A model generated the notes under the pieces. That model did not search any database. It worked only from the letters and a program-made list of their open reading frames with translations, and was not told the origin of the DNA. A DNA stretch of 64,000 bases, taken from assembly GCA_902790595.1 (NCBI GenBank), contig CADASL010000011.1:141255-205254 (forward strand), in the 5' to 3' direction. The stretch is from an uncultured Bacteroidales bacterium. GTDB lineage: Bacteria; Bacteroidota; Bacteroidia; Bacteroidales; SZUA-534. Made by a program: the position numbers and the translations under genes. Shown here in pieces: positions 1 through 7,961 of this stretch (its first letter is position 1; every line of letters starts with the position of its first letter).

Positions 1-2
1 CG

Positions 3-377
3 TCGCTCAACCCCGATATGGCCAAGGTTTGCAACCGTCGCAAGATTGCGTGGCTGCCTGGCTGCGGAACGCTGTCGGAAATCAATCTGGCCGAAGAGTT
101 GGGTTGCGAGATTGTGAAGATTTTCCCTGGCAAGGAAGTTGGCGGACCATCGTTTGTGAAAGCCGTGAAAGCCCCCTGCCCCTGGACCAACATTATGCCG
201 TCGGGCGGTGTGGCACCCGAGCGCGAGAGCCTCGAAGCCTGGTTCAAAGCGGGCGTGGCCTGCGTCGGACTTGGCTCGCAACTGACACCGAAAGACGTGA
301 TTGAGAAAGGCGACTGGGCCTTCATCGAAAGCAAGGTGAAAGAGTCGCTGGCAATTGTGAAGGAATTGAGGAAATAG
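3..377 (+). CDS. eda: KDPG/KHG aldolase, 5'-truncated by window edge
   Basis: C-terminal 124 residues of a class I 2-keto-3-deoxy-6-phosphogluconate aldolase, which cleaves KDPG to pyruvate and glyceraldehyde 3-phosphate in the cytoplasm. Visible family motifs are the loop PGCGT, the Schiff-base lysine region VKIFPG, the phosphate-binding motif MPSGGV, and the C-terminal VGLGS. The frame stays open upstream of the first ATG (position 18) to the window edge, so that ATG is internal and the true start lies outside. It is the last step of the uronate route whose earlier enzymes (tagaturonate reductase, altronate dehydratase) lie at 13.9-16.8 kb. A KDG kinase would be expected just upstream, outside the window. 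A strong terminator follows. Confidence 0.93.
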   Translation, partial: SLNPDMAKVCNRRKIAWLPGCGTLSEINLAEELGCEIVKIFPGKEVGGPSFVKAVKAPCPWTNIMPSGGVAPERESLEAWFKAGVACVGLGSQLTPKDVIEKGDWAFIESKVKESLAIVKELRK

Positions 378-396
378 TTGATACTTCACGAAATAG

Positions 397-426
397 AAAA
401 AGCCGCCTTCGGGTGGCTTTTTTTAT
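397..426 (+). terminator. Rho-independent terminator after eda
   Basis: Hairpin AAGCCGCC-TTCG-GGTGGCTT with a UUCG tetraloop, followed by a run of T, 20 nt after the eda stop codon. Confidence 0.88.
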
Positions 427-569
427 GCAGCCGATTGAACTCTTAATAGAGTTGCCAATCAAAAAATGGTAATGAAAACGCAAAGTAGGGAATGCTTATG
501 TTTCAATAACCTACGACGATTTTAGAAAAAAGATGAGTAGGAAAGTTCGGTGAGTGAAATTCACACGAA

Positions 570-1091
570 TCAATCAATGCAATTCAAAATCCCCATAATC
601 TTCGTCTGCTTGTTCTCTTTGATTGGCACTTCGATGAAGCCTGTTGTGACGAAGTATTTGAAGGTTGTAACGGGGTAACGCTTCAGTTTCTCGTACTGCT
701 CGGCGCTGATGGGATAGATGAGCATTGCCGACGATGACTCGACGGTTGAGCGGATGGTGTCGCCCGCCGCGTGGCGCGGATAGATGACAATCTCTTCGTT
801 GGTGGTCAGGCGCAACGAGATTTCGCGCGACTCGTCGATTGAGAAGTTGTTGTATTTGTAGTAGCGCATTTTCAGGAAACGGTATTTGCTGCCGATGCTC
901 TGCGCCTTGAAGTAGAGCGGATTGTTATTCAGTTTGGCCACCGTCACGGGTTGCGTCACCTTAACCTGCGTTTCGGTGATGGCGTCGATGGCATTCTTCT
1001 CAAACTGGCAACTTTGGGCGCTAACAGCCTGTGCGCCAACGAGTAGAACCGCCGCGGCAATAGCAAAACGAAATTTATGCGCAACTTGCAT
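570..1091 (-). CDS. Secreted hypothetical protein, 173 aa
   Basis: No family recognised. Residues 1-26 form a classical signal peptide (hydrophobic AIAAAVLLVGA, cleavage near VSAQ-S), so the mature protein of about 147 residues is exported. The mature part is rich in beta-strand-like alternation and lysine/tyrosine and has two cysteines, C28 and one near the C-terminus (GILNCID), that could pair. It is a single-gene unit running away from the cyclophilin gene. Its promoter is among the best in the window: TTG-N19-TATTTTTG at 1133-1162 on the minus strand, giving a leader of about 35 nt. No neighbour indicates a function. Confidence 0.8.
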   Translation of the reverse strand: MQVAHKFRFAIAAAVLLVGAQAVSAQSCQFEKNAIDAITETQVKVTQPVTVAKLNNNPLYFKAQSIGSKYRFLKMRYYKYNNFSIDESREISLRLTTNEEIVIYPRHAAGDTIRSTVESSSAMLIYPISAEQYEKLKRYPVTTFKYFVTTGFIEVPIKENKQTKIMGILNCID

Positions 1092-1132
1092 TTAATAAAA
1101 ATTAACCGACCGTCTCAATGGATAATCTGACA

Positions 1133-1162
1133 CAAAAATATTCTTTTTAGATTTGCTCGCAA
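1133..1162 (-). promoter_or_regulatory. Bacteroidota-type promoter for the secreted protein at 570-1091
   Basis: On the minus strand a TTG (1162-1160) is followed by 19 nt and then TATTTTTG (1140-1133), matching the -33 TTG / -7 TAnnTTTG pattern of Bacteroidota housekeeping promoters. The predicted start of transcription is near 1126. Confidence 0.65.
1148..1156 (+). promoter_or_regulatory. Possible -7 box for the cyclophilin gene
   Basis: TAGATTTGC fits TAnnTTTG plus a pyrimidine and lies 27 nt before the chosen ATG. No matching -33 TTG is present at 17-23 nt. It lies inside the -33/-7 spacer of the divergent promoter. Confidence 0.4.
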
Positions 1163-1182
1163 GAAATTTAATTCACAACATT

Positions 1183-1644
1183 ATGGCACTTACAGCAGAA
1201 TTTTACACAGAAAAGGGCGTTATGAAGGCTGAATTGTACGCTGACGACGTTCCGAACACGGTTAATAACTTTGTGAAACTTGCAAAAGAAGGTTTCTACG
1301 ACGGGCTGCGTTTCCACCGCGTGATTCCGAATTTTGTGATTCAGGGCGGATGCCCCTATTCGCGCAATTTGGGCGACCCGCGTGTTGGCACCGGCGGTCC
1401 GGGCTACAGCATTAAATGCGAGACCAACGGCGGCCGCCAATACCACGACCGCGGCGTGCTCTCGATGGCTCACGCAGGCAAGGACACGGGCGGCTCGCAG
1501 TTCTTCATTTGCCACAACCGTCAGAACACGCAGCACCTTGACGGCGTTCACACCTGCTTCGGCAAGGTTTTCGATGGGCTCGATGTTCTCGACGCAATCC
1601 GTCAGGGCGACTTGATTGAGAAGATTGTGATTGTGGAAGGATAA
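1183..1644 (+). CDS. Cyclophilin-type peptidyl-prolyl cis-trans isomerase
   Basis: A 153-aa single-domain cyclophilin that catalyses proline cis/trans isomerisation. The canonical active-site series is present: FHRVIPNFVIQGG (catalytic Arg, Phe), GGPGYSI, SMAHAGKDTGGSQFFI and the HLDGVHTCFGKV segment. No signal peptide is visible, so a cytoplasmic location is inferred. The start is set at ATG 1183 (MALTAEFYTEKG), which matches the usual N-terminus. A TTG 30 nt upstream would add ten residues that do not belong to the fold and would overlap the promoter. It is monocistronic, followed by a palindromic intergenic repeat. Confidence 0.95.
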   Translation: MALTAEFYTEKGVMKAELYADDVPNTVNNFVKLAKEGFYDGLRFHRVIPNFVIQGGCPYSRNLGDPRVGTGGPGYSIKCETNGGRQYHDRGVLSMAHAGKDTGGSQFFICHNRQNTQHLDGVHTCFGKVFDGLDVLDAIRQGDLIEKIVIVEG

Positions 1645-1662
1645 TTATTTCGAAATCAGGAT

Positions 1663-1692
1663 TGTAGAGACGTAACGCGCTACGTCTCTACA
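1663..1692. repeat. Perfect 12-bp inverted repeat, REP-like
   Basis: Arms TGTAGAGACGTA (1663-1674) and TACGTCTCTACA (1681-1692) are exact reverse complements around a 6-nt loop, ACGCGC. Palindromes of the TGTAGAGACG type are widespread intergenic repeats in Bacteroidota and some other bacteria. There is no following T-run, so it is not a standard terminator. Confidence 0.75.
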
Positions 1693-1750
1693 TTTATTAA
1701 ATCTTTTCGATTCACCAATTGACCGATTAGCCGATTCACCAATTAATTAT

Positions 1751-1759
1751 TACCTTTGC
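1751..1759 (+). promoter_or_regulatory. -7 box upstream of the Wzz/ligase pair
   Basis: TACCTTTGC matches TAnnTTTG with the favoured following C, 41 nt before the Wzz start codon. No good -33 TTG sits at the expected distance, so this is only half a promoter. Confidence 0.45.
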
Positions 1760-1766
1760 GGCTCAA

Positions 1767-1798
1767 TTCTGAAACGTATTATTTCTGAAACGTATTAT
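1767..1798. repeat. 16-bp tandem duplication in the Wzz leader
   Basis: The 15-base word TTCTGAAACGTATTA occurs at 1767-1781 and again at 1783-1797, a period of 16, ending two bases before the ATG at 1800. It doubles the ribosome-proximal leader. Confidence 0.85.
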
Positions 1799-1799
1799 T

Positions 1800-2828
1800 A
1801 TGGAAGAAAATCAAAACCAATACAAGTTCGACGCTGTCGATTTGATTCTTTACTTTTGGAAACGCCGTTGGGCGATAATCATTGTCGGCTTTGCCACGGC
1901 TGTTATTTCTTCGATTGTATCGCTCTGTATGACAGAGAAATACAAGTCGGAAGTAATTCTTTTCCCAACAGCAGCCGGTTCGCTGTCGCAGGATTTGCTC
2001 TCGACGTCGTCGGTTGGTATGGTTAAGAGCGTGCTGCGCTTGGGCGAGGACGAGGAACTCGACCAACTGATGCAGGTGCTGCAATCGGACGAGATTCGCC
2101 GCCGCATTGTCGAGAAATTCGACCTTATGAACCATTACGAAATCAAGCCCGACTCGAAATATCCCTACACTCAACTCTATCAAAAGTACAGCAAAAACAT
2201 TGTCATAAAGCCGACTAAATTCCTGTCGGTCAGCATTTCGGTGATGGATACCGACCCGAAACTCGCCGCTGATATTGCCAACGAGATTTCGAATCTGGTG
2301 GACACCGTGCGCAACAATATGCTTCACACAAAGGCCATTTTGGCAATGCAACTTGTTGAAAAAGAATATAATGAGTTGCGCGAAGACATTGAAGAGCAGG
2401 AAGAGACGCTGAACGAGATGCGCAAAAAGGGCATTGTCGATTACGAGAAGCAGGCCGAGGCTCTGTCAAGTGCTCTTGGAACGGCTCTTGGCAACGGCAA
2501 CAAGAGTGCCGCCAACGAGATTCAGAAACGTCTCGACGAACTGGGAAAAGAGGGCGGCGCTTTTGCCGGAATCAGCAGTCAGTTGAAACTCGACCGCGAG
2601 CGCTTGGCCGGTCTGAAGACCAAACTTACTGAGGCACAGTTGGATGCACGTCAGAATCTGCCGCACAAATACGTTGTCAACCCGGCTACCGTTTCAGAAA
2701 AGAAAGCATATCCGGTGCGCTGGATGATTGTGGTTTCGTCAACCATTACCACCGTTATCGCACTGATGCTCTTTATGATAATCCGCGATGCTGTTGTCCG
2801 CCGTATCGACTATCTTAAAAAGGACTGA
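1800..2828 (+). CDS. Wzz-type polysaccharide chain-length determinant
   Basis: A 342-aa polysaccharide co-polymerase of the Wzz/GNVR class, an inner-membrane protein that sets or assists surface glycan chain length. Topology is typical: an N-terminal cytoplasmic stub with LILYFWKRRW, TM1 at about 24-43, a large periplasmic part with predicted coiled coil at about 180-290, a PAT.SEKKAYPVRW proline motif, TM2 at about 308-328 and a short basic tail. There is no C-terminal tyrosine-kinase domain. The next gene, an O-antigen-ligase-like protein, begins three bases after this stop codon, in the same reading frame. The pair is therefore very likely translationally coupled and acts on the same envelope glycan. 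Confidence 0.88.
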   Translation: MEENQNQYKFDAVDLILYFWKRRWAIIIVGFATAVISSIVSLCMTEKYKSEVILFPTAAGSLSQDLLSTSSVGMVKSVLRLGEDEELDQLMQVLQSDEIRRRIVEKFDLMNHYEIKPDSKYPYTQLYQKYSKNIVIKPTKFLSVSISVMDTDPKLAADIANEISNLVDTVRNNMLHTKAILAMQLVEKEYNELREDIEEQEETLNEMRKKGIVDYEKQAEALSSALGTALGNGNKSAANEIQKRLDELGKEGGAFAGISSQLKLDRERLAGLKTKLTEAQLDARQNLPHKYVVNPATVSEKKAYPVRWMIVVSSTITTVIALMLFMIIRDAVVRRIDYLKKD

Positions 2829-2831
2829 ACC

Positions 2832-4298
2832 TTGCAGATTCCGACAAAAAACGGCTGGTGGGTTTACGCTTGCACGGCGTTGTTTCTGGCGCTGAACCTG
2901 GTCTGTATCTACAACGGTTTTTACCTGTTGGGCGCGCTGCCGATAGCAATAATTCTTGTGGGCGCGGCTTTTCTGGCGCTCGATAAACTGCTGTTGTTCA
3001 TTGCATTTATGGCACCGCTGTCGGTTCCGCTGAGCGAGGCGGTCGAAGGGTTGCCAATTGATATGTTCCTGCCAACCGAACCGCTGCTCGCCGGCATATT
3101 GCTGCTATTTATCTTTAAGATTATCAGCGAAAAGCGCTTCGACAAACGCATTCTGACTCACCCTGTCAGCATTACCATTTATATTTACTTGGCGTGGATG
3201 CTAATTACTTGTGTCACAAGCGTTGAGCCGCTGGTATCGTTCAAATTTCTGCTTTCGCGATTGTGGTTCATTGTCCCGCTCTACTTTGTAATGACGCAGG
3301 TGTTCCGCAAAGACGAGAACAATGCAAAGACATTTGTGATTCTTTATGCCGTAGCACTCTGTATTGTAGTTATTTACGCACTTGTGCGCCACGCCAAATA
3401 CGGCATTTTCGATGAGAAGATTGCCCACTGGTCGGCCAATCCGTTCTACAAAGACCACACGTCGTATGGTGCGTTGCTGGCATTCTACATTCCGCCCGTT
3501 ATCGCATTGGCGTTCAGCAATTTGATTGACCCGCGCAAGCGAATGACCTTTATGGCGATGGCCCTTCTGCTGATTGTCGGCATAATATTCTCATACACCC
3601 GCGCGGCTTGGCTGAGTCTTGTCGGCGGCTTCGGCATTTGGTGCTGCCACAAGTTGAAAATCAAGTTCACCACCATTGTGGCCATAATCGGCGTTGTCGC
3701 GATAGGCTTTTTCACTTTCGGCGATATGCTGATGCGCGACCTGAAAACCAACGACCAAGACTCGTCGACCGACTTTGTCGAGCACTTGCAGTCGATGGCC
3801 AACGTATCGACCGACGCGTCGAACCTTGAACGCATCAACCGCTGGAACTGCGCCGGACGAATGTTTCTCGAGAAACCGATAGTCGGCTGGGGACCTGGCA
3901 CTTATATGTTCTACTACGCACCGTTCCAAATCTCGTACGAGAAGACAATCATCAGCACCAACGAAGGCGATATGGGCAATGCCCACAGCGAATATCTTGG
4001 TCCGTTGGCCGAAGAAGGATTCCTTGGTCCGCTCACGCTTCTTGCCGTGATGATTGCCACCATCATTACCGGATTTCGCGCCATCCGCCGCACCCGCGCC
4101 AACCACCCGATGCTCTACACTATTGGCTTGGCCGCCATCATCGGATTGTTCACATATTATTTTCACGGCGTGCTCAACGATTTTCTCGATACCGACAAGG
4201 CTTCGGTTCCGTTCTGGGGCTTCACCGCGCTGCTTGTGGCGATAGATGTTTATTACTCGGATGATAAAAGTAAAACCGAAACGGCTGATGCTAAATAA
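2832..4298 (+). CDS. O-antigen ligase/polymerase family membrane protein (Wzy_C)
   Basis: A 488-aa multi-pass membrane protein with roughly 10-12 hydrophobic segments and a long periplasmic loop around residues 290-380. The loop contains RINRWNCAGRMFLEKPIVGWGPGTY and the segment GNAHSEYLGPLAEEGFLG, both typical of the Wzy_C/O-antigen-ligase family that transfers or polymerises glycan at the periplasmic face. The only plausible early start is TTG at 2832: the first in-frame ATG comes 58 codons later and would delete two membrane helices. The frame is the same as that of the upstream Wzz gene, with TGA-ACC-TTG between them. Ligase and polymerase cannot be told apart from sequence alone. Confidence 0.85.
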   Translation: MQIPTKNGWWVYACTALFLALNLVCIYNGFYLLGALPIAIILVGAAFLALDKLLLFIAFMAPLSVPLSEAVEGLPIDMFLPTEPLLAGILLLFIFKIISEKRFDKRILTHPVSITIYIYLAWMLITCVTSVEPLVSFKFLLSRLWFIVPLYFVMTQVFRKDENNAKTFVILYAVALCIVVIYALVRHAKYGIFDEKIAHWSANPFYKDHTSYGALLAFYIPPVIALAFSNLIDPRKRMTFMAMALLLIVGIIFSYTRAAWLSLVGGFGIWCCHKLKIKFTTIVAIIGVVAIGFFTFGDMLMRDLKTNDQDSSTDFVEHLQSMANVSTDASNLERINRWNCAGRMFLEKPIVGWGPGTYMFYYAPFQISYEKTIISTNEGDMGNAHSEYLGPLAEEGFLGPLTLLAVMIATIITGFRAIRRTRANHPMLYTIGLAAIIGLFTYYFHGVLNDFLDTDKASVPFWGFTALLVAIDVYYSDDKSKTETADAK

Positions 4299-4329
4299 GT
4301 TGGCAATTCTTTAAATCTATAAAAACACA

Positions 4330-4367
4330 GAAACCACGGAAGCAAAAACTTCGCGTGGTTTCTTTTT
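4330..4367 (+). terminator. Terminator after the Wzz/ligase operon
   Basis: GAAACCACGGAAG pairs with CTTC-G-CGTGGTTTC across a short A-rich loop and is followed by TTTTTG. It lies between two convergent genes. Confidence 0.8.
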
Positions 4368-4396
4368 GTATCCCGTGATTGCAGAGTTGGCGTTGG

Positions 4397-6400
4397 TTAA
4401 TTCTTCAGACTCTCACGTAATTGGTTCATCCTTTCATCGTTGATGTTCAGCGGACGGCCTTTAAGTTGCAGGTCTTCACGTACGCGAAGGCCATCGGGGG
4501 TGATGGTCTCGTAGTGTGGAATGCCGCTGAATTGAAACAATTCCTGCAAGCGCACAAATTCATTGTGTGACACGCAGACGGCTTCCTCACCGTCGAGCCA
4601 TTCTTTCACGTAGTTTTTATAGTCATCGCTACCGCCAGGCACCGATTCTTCGGCAACAAAAATGAGTTTCACATCAGTGCGTTTGGCGATTTCGGCACGT
4701 TGCTGCTTGCTGGCTTGAATTGCACCACGGCACGGTCCGCACCCCATTCCCCAAAAATCGAAAAGCAGGAACCGACCCGGATAGCGAGTGTTGAATGAGC
4801 GGATGAAATTTGCCGCAGAGTTAGATGCTGGCAGCGCCGATGCGGGTTCGGTTTTGGCAAACTGGCTGGCAATGTAGAGTTCTGCCTTATCGCGGACAGT
4901 TTGATTGGTGAAATATGGAAGATTCATTTCCATTGTCTCGCGATTCATTCCACTTGAGTTATACAAATACCTTAAAACACAAATCTGCGCCATCAAGTTG
5001 TTATGGTCGCTGCCCATCAGTTTGCGATACGCGGCATAAATAGTGTCCAATTCATCTTTGTGAGTTGTCCCCTCTGACCAATTTGACCAAAACCTAAATC
5101 GCACATTATCAATCGGTTTTGAAAACTCAATGTAGTTCTGCGCACTTGAATAACGATCCGATACCATCATCAGCGGATTATCAAAATCGACACTTTGCAA
5201 CAACTTGAAATTCTTGAAATTGCGTAATGAATTATATTCTGCAGTGTCGGTGATGTTGTTGACAAAATCTTCATAGTTGCTGATAACGACCATACCGTCT
5301 GACGGTTTCATCAGTGCATCATCGCGTATTAATGCGTAACTCATAAAATCACTGACAATTTCTGCTTGAATTTCGGCCAAAGCCAATTGCATTTCCATTG
5401 GTGTGAAGTGGTTGCGGCGGCCAATAATTGCCAGGCGGAACACCAAATCGTTCCAGCATTTTTCAGCCAGTTTTATCTCTTCTTCAAAATTGCCGTTGAA
5501 CATATATAATTGAGTGCCCCAGTAGGCTGGTATCAAATCCGCTTTCAGCCAGCGTTCGACTTGTTTGCTGCTACCGTTGTTGTAAAAGCACTCGTATTTG
5601 CCGTACTGGTTTTTGCGTACGGTGATGTCGATTGTCTCGCCCGGGCAGGCATAGAAATCAATTTGGTCAAAATCGGCATTTTTATTGTTGGGTGCCCAAA
5701 GCGACTGCCTGACAGGATGGTTAACTCGGAACCGGTTCTCAAACGAGCCGTCGGCTGCAATTTCAAATCCAGTTACCACGCTTTTGTTTTTCTCTAGAAC
5801 ATCATAGAAATAACATTGCAACGATGTAAGTCCGAAATCTTCGGCATTGTAGCCTTCTATTCGCCCGCGGATGGTTATGGTGTCGTTTGTGAACCAGTTG
5901 TCGGGCACGGTGTATGGGTTGGCTGCTGCAAGTTGCTCGAATGTCGGCGTGTTCTGCTCAAGTTTTTTGTCGTGAATGCCTAACAGTTTGAATTCACGTC
6001 TATTATCGCCTTCAATGAAATCGAACAATTGCACTTCTCGCGAAAGCGGTTCAAAGTTCATTTTGAACTCAAGTGCATTAGAATCTGATTTTTGTATCAC
6101 TTCGTCTAGTTTGATTCCTTCTGCCGAACGCAGCGGATAACGCTTGCCAACTTCATCTTTCAAGTAACTTTTAGATGAATAGAGAAATCCTGCGCCAGCT
6201 GGGAAATCCATTCTGAACCAGATGGTTGTGGCTGTGTCGGTTGTTACAACACGCGTGGCTTTCAGGTTACCTGGTTCAAGATTCAGACAACCCATCGATT
6301 CGGGCGATTCAATAACGTCGTTGCGGCTGCAACTTGCAAGTGAGAAAATGCTGATGGCGGCAGAAAACGCCAATGCGACAGTGATAATGGTTTTGTTCAT
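4397..6400 (-). CDS. TlpA-like thioredoxin-fold lipoprotein, 667 aa
   Basis: The signal peptide ends in the lipobox FSLASC at about residue 24, so the protein is predicted to be a lipoprotein. The C-terminal 150 residues are a thioredoxin/TlpA domain with the active-site motif CGPC at C554-C557 (context FWGMGCGPCRGAI) and a cis-proline region SGIPHYETITPDG. About 500 residues before it form an N-terminal region typical of large Bacteroidota TlpA-like proteins (DUF4369-like, by inference). The likely role is thiol-disulfide exchange or reduction of exported proteins. The promoter TTG-N18-TATATTTG lies just upstream on the minus strand. It is monocistronic, and which partner it reduces cannot be said. 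Confidence 0.85.
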   Translation of the reverse strand: MNKTIITVALAFSAAISIFSLASCSRNDVIESPESMGCLNLEPGNLKATRVVTTDTATTIWFRMDFPAGAGFLYSSKSYLKDEVGKRYPLRSAEGIKLDEVIQKSDSNALEFKMNFEPLSREVQLFDFIEGDNRREFKLLGIHDKKLEQNTPTFEQLAAANPYTVPDNWFTNDTITIRGRIEGYNAEDFGLTSLQCYFYDVLEKNKSVVTGFEIAADGSFENRFRVNHPVRQSLWAPNNKNADFDQIDFYACPGETIDITVRKNQYGKYECFYNNGSSKQVERWLKADLIPAYWGTQLYMFNGNFEEEIKLAEKCWNDLVFRLAIIGRRNHFTPMEMQLALAEIQAEIVSDFMSYALIRDDALMKPSDGMVVISNYEDFVNNITDTAEYNSLRNFKNFKLLQSVDFDNPLMMVSDRYSSAQNYIEFSKPIDNVRFRFWSNWSEGTTHKDELDTIYAAYRKLMGSDHNNLMAQICVLRYLYNSSGMNRETMEMNLPYFTNQTVRDKAELYIASQFAKTEPASALPASNSAANFIRSFNTRYPGRFLLFDFWGMGCGPCRGAIQASKQQRAEIAKRTDVKLIFVAEESVPGGSDDYKNYVKEWLDGEEAVCVSHNEFVRLQELFQFSGIPHYETITPDGLRVREDLQLKGRPLNINDERMNQLRESLKN

Positions 6401-6444
6401 TGTGGTTTGTGTTTTGTATTACGTTGATTTTAAGAATGTAATGC

Positions 6445-6473
6445 CAAATATAATGATTTTGGCATTATTTCAA
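6445..6473 (-). promoter_or_regulatory. Promoter of the TlpA-like gene, overlapping an inverted repeat
   Basis: Minus-strand TTG (6473-6471), 18-nt spacer, TATATTTG (6452-6445). A 9-bp inverted repeat AATGCCAAA/TTTGGCATT (6442-6467) covers the -7 box. The same hairpin lies 10 nt past the stop of the helical-repeat gene on this strand, so it may act as operator, terminator or both. Confidence 0.6.
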
Positions 6474-6476
6474 TAG

Positions 6477-6995
6477 TTAGTCATTCAGCAATTTTAAGTG
6501 CTTTGCCCTAACCTTGAAACCACTTGATTGTATGTTTGTCAATATGTCGGCGACTATCGCTTTCAGTTCAGGTTTGAGTTCGGGATAATTGGCAAGCCGA
6601 CTGGCAATCAGCGACATACAGTTAGCTTTCACGCCGATGGGCTCGTCGGGTGTTTCGAGCATTCGAAAGCAAAAATCGACAATTGGGCCATCAAATTTCT
6701 GCGGTACATCGGTGAGCATCAGAATTTTGCAGGCGATACGACGCATTCCGCTGAATGTAAATCGCGGAAGGGCGGCAACAAGGGCAGGGATATGCGGCAA
6801 CAGAATATTATGGTGCGCCGCAGCCACTTTCTCGAGCGCCCACAAAGCCCGTGCAGCCGTCTGGCCGTCAGCGTTTAAGGCAATATCGACCAAGTCGGCA
6901 ATGCGTTCGGCGTTGGTGCCTGCCCAGTTGGCAATAAAATCGGTGTTGGCGCGCGACGCTTCGGCTTCCAACTGCGCTAAAAGTTGCTGATTCAT
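6477..6995 (-). CDS. HEAT-like helical-repeat protein downstream of nfo
   Basis: A 172-aa, almost entirely alpha-helical protein without signal peptide or membrane segment. Regularly spaced amphipathic helix pairs ([50 protein letters not shown]) resemble HEAT/ARM repeats, a protein-binding scaffold fold. The start is taken at ATG 6995, which overlaps the endonuclease IV stop in an ATGA arrangement. An earlier in-frame start at 7010 is possible. The overlap implies translational coupling with nfo, which hints at a role linked to base-excision repair, but no function is known. Confidence 0.75.
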   Translation of the reverse strand: MNQQLLAQLEAEASRANTDFIANWAGTNAERIADLVDIALNADGQTAARALWALEKVAAAHHNILLPHIPALVAALPRFTFSGMRRIACKILMLTDVPQKFDGPIVDFCFRMLETPDEPIGVKANCMSLIASRLANYPELKPELKAIVADILTNIQSSGFKVRAKHLKLLND

Positions 6996-7843
6996 TGGGC
7001 GGGAATCCAACTTTTGAGCCTGTTGATTTCATCGGGCCAAAGAGTCTCGTCGGGTGTTTCCAGAACGAGCGGAATGCCGTCGAAACGTGAGTCGGCCATA
7101 ATCATCTTGAATGCATTCTCACCAAGGAATCCCGTGCCAATCGACTGGTGGCGGTCAACGTGGCTGGCGTGGCCTTTCATTGTGTCATTTAGGTGCATTC
7201 CGCGAAGATATTGGAAGCCAATCACTTCGTCGAAACGGCGCCACGTGCGTTCGAAACCTTCAGGGGTTTTAATGTCGTAGCCGGCGGCATAGGCGTGACA
7301 GGTATCAATGCAGACGCCAACGCGCGATTTGTCATCTACCTTGCTGATAATCTGCGCAATCTGCTCAAATGTAAAGCCGAGATTGGTGCCTTGCCCTGCC
7401 GTGTTCTCAATAACGGCTGTCACGCCCGATGTTTTTTCAAGCGCAATGTTTATCGATTCCGAGATAAGTGCAAGACACTCATCTTCAGATATTTGTTTCA
7501 AGTGACTGCCTGGATGGAAGTTGAGGCGGTCGAACCCGAGCTGCGCGCATCGGTTAATCTCATCGATAAACGAATCTCGCGACTTCTGCAGACCTTCGGC
7601 ATCGGGGTTGCCAAGATTGATGAGGTAGCTGTCGTGAGGCAGAATCTGCTTTGCAGTGTATCCGTATTTGGCGCAGTTGGCTTTGAAAGCGTCGATGCTC
7701 GACTGCTCAAGCGGTTTGGCGAACCACTGCCGCTGATTCTTTGTGAATAAGGCGAAAGCCGTCGCACCTATCGCGCTGGCGTTCAGCGGTGCATTCTCGA
7801 CACCGCCCTGCGTGCTCACGTGAGCCCCAATGTACTTTGTCAT
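6992..7843 (-). CDS. nfo: Endonuclease IV (AP endonuclease)
   Basis: A 283-aa zinc-dependent apurinic/apyrimidinic endonuclease of base-excision repair, cytoplasmic. The metal-binding series is complete: GAHVSTQGG at the N-terminus, [68 protein letters not shown] and the C-terminal LVLETPDE. The start is set at ATG 7843 ([10 protein letters not shown]), the conserved N-terminus. An in-frame start seven codons upstream would overlap the predicted promoter at 7862-7891. It is the first gene of a two-gene operon with the helical-repeat protein. Confidence 0.95.
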   Translation of the reverse strand: MTKYIGAHVSTQGGVENAPLNASAIGATAFALFTKNQRQWFAKPLEQSSIDAFKANCAKYGYTAKQILPHDSYLINLGNPDAEGLQKSRDSFIDEINRCAQLGFDRLNFHPGSHLKQISEDECLALISESINIALEKTSGVTAVIENTAGQGTNLGFTFEQIAQIISKVDDKSRVGVCIDTCHAYAAGYDIKTPEGFERTWRRFDEVIGFQYLRGMHLNDTMKGHASHVDRHQSIGTGFLGENAFKMIMADSRFDGIPLVLETPDETLWPDEINRLKSWIPAQ

Positions 7844-7861
7844 AATCTTCGATTTTGATGG

Positions 7862-7891
7862 CAAGATATAAATTACCCAAACGCGAGCAAA
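7862..7891 (-). promoter_or_regulatory. Promoter of nfo operon
   Basis: Minus-strand TTTG (7891-7888), 19-nt spacer, TATCTTG (7868-7862). This is a near match to the Bacteroidota pattern, with predicted transcription start about 12 nt before the chosen ATG. Confidence 0.5.
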
Positions 7892-7961
7892 CGGAAATGT
7901 TTTCTCAAAGTTTTACTGACGATAAAAATCTTATCTTTATGAAATATCAAACCATACGAAT

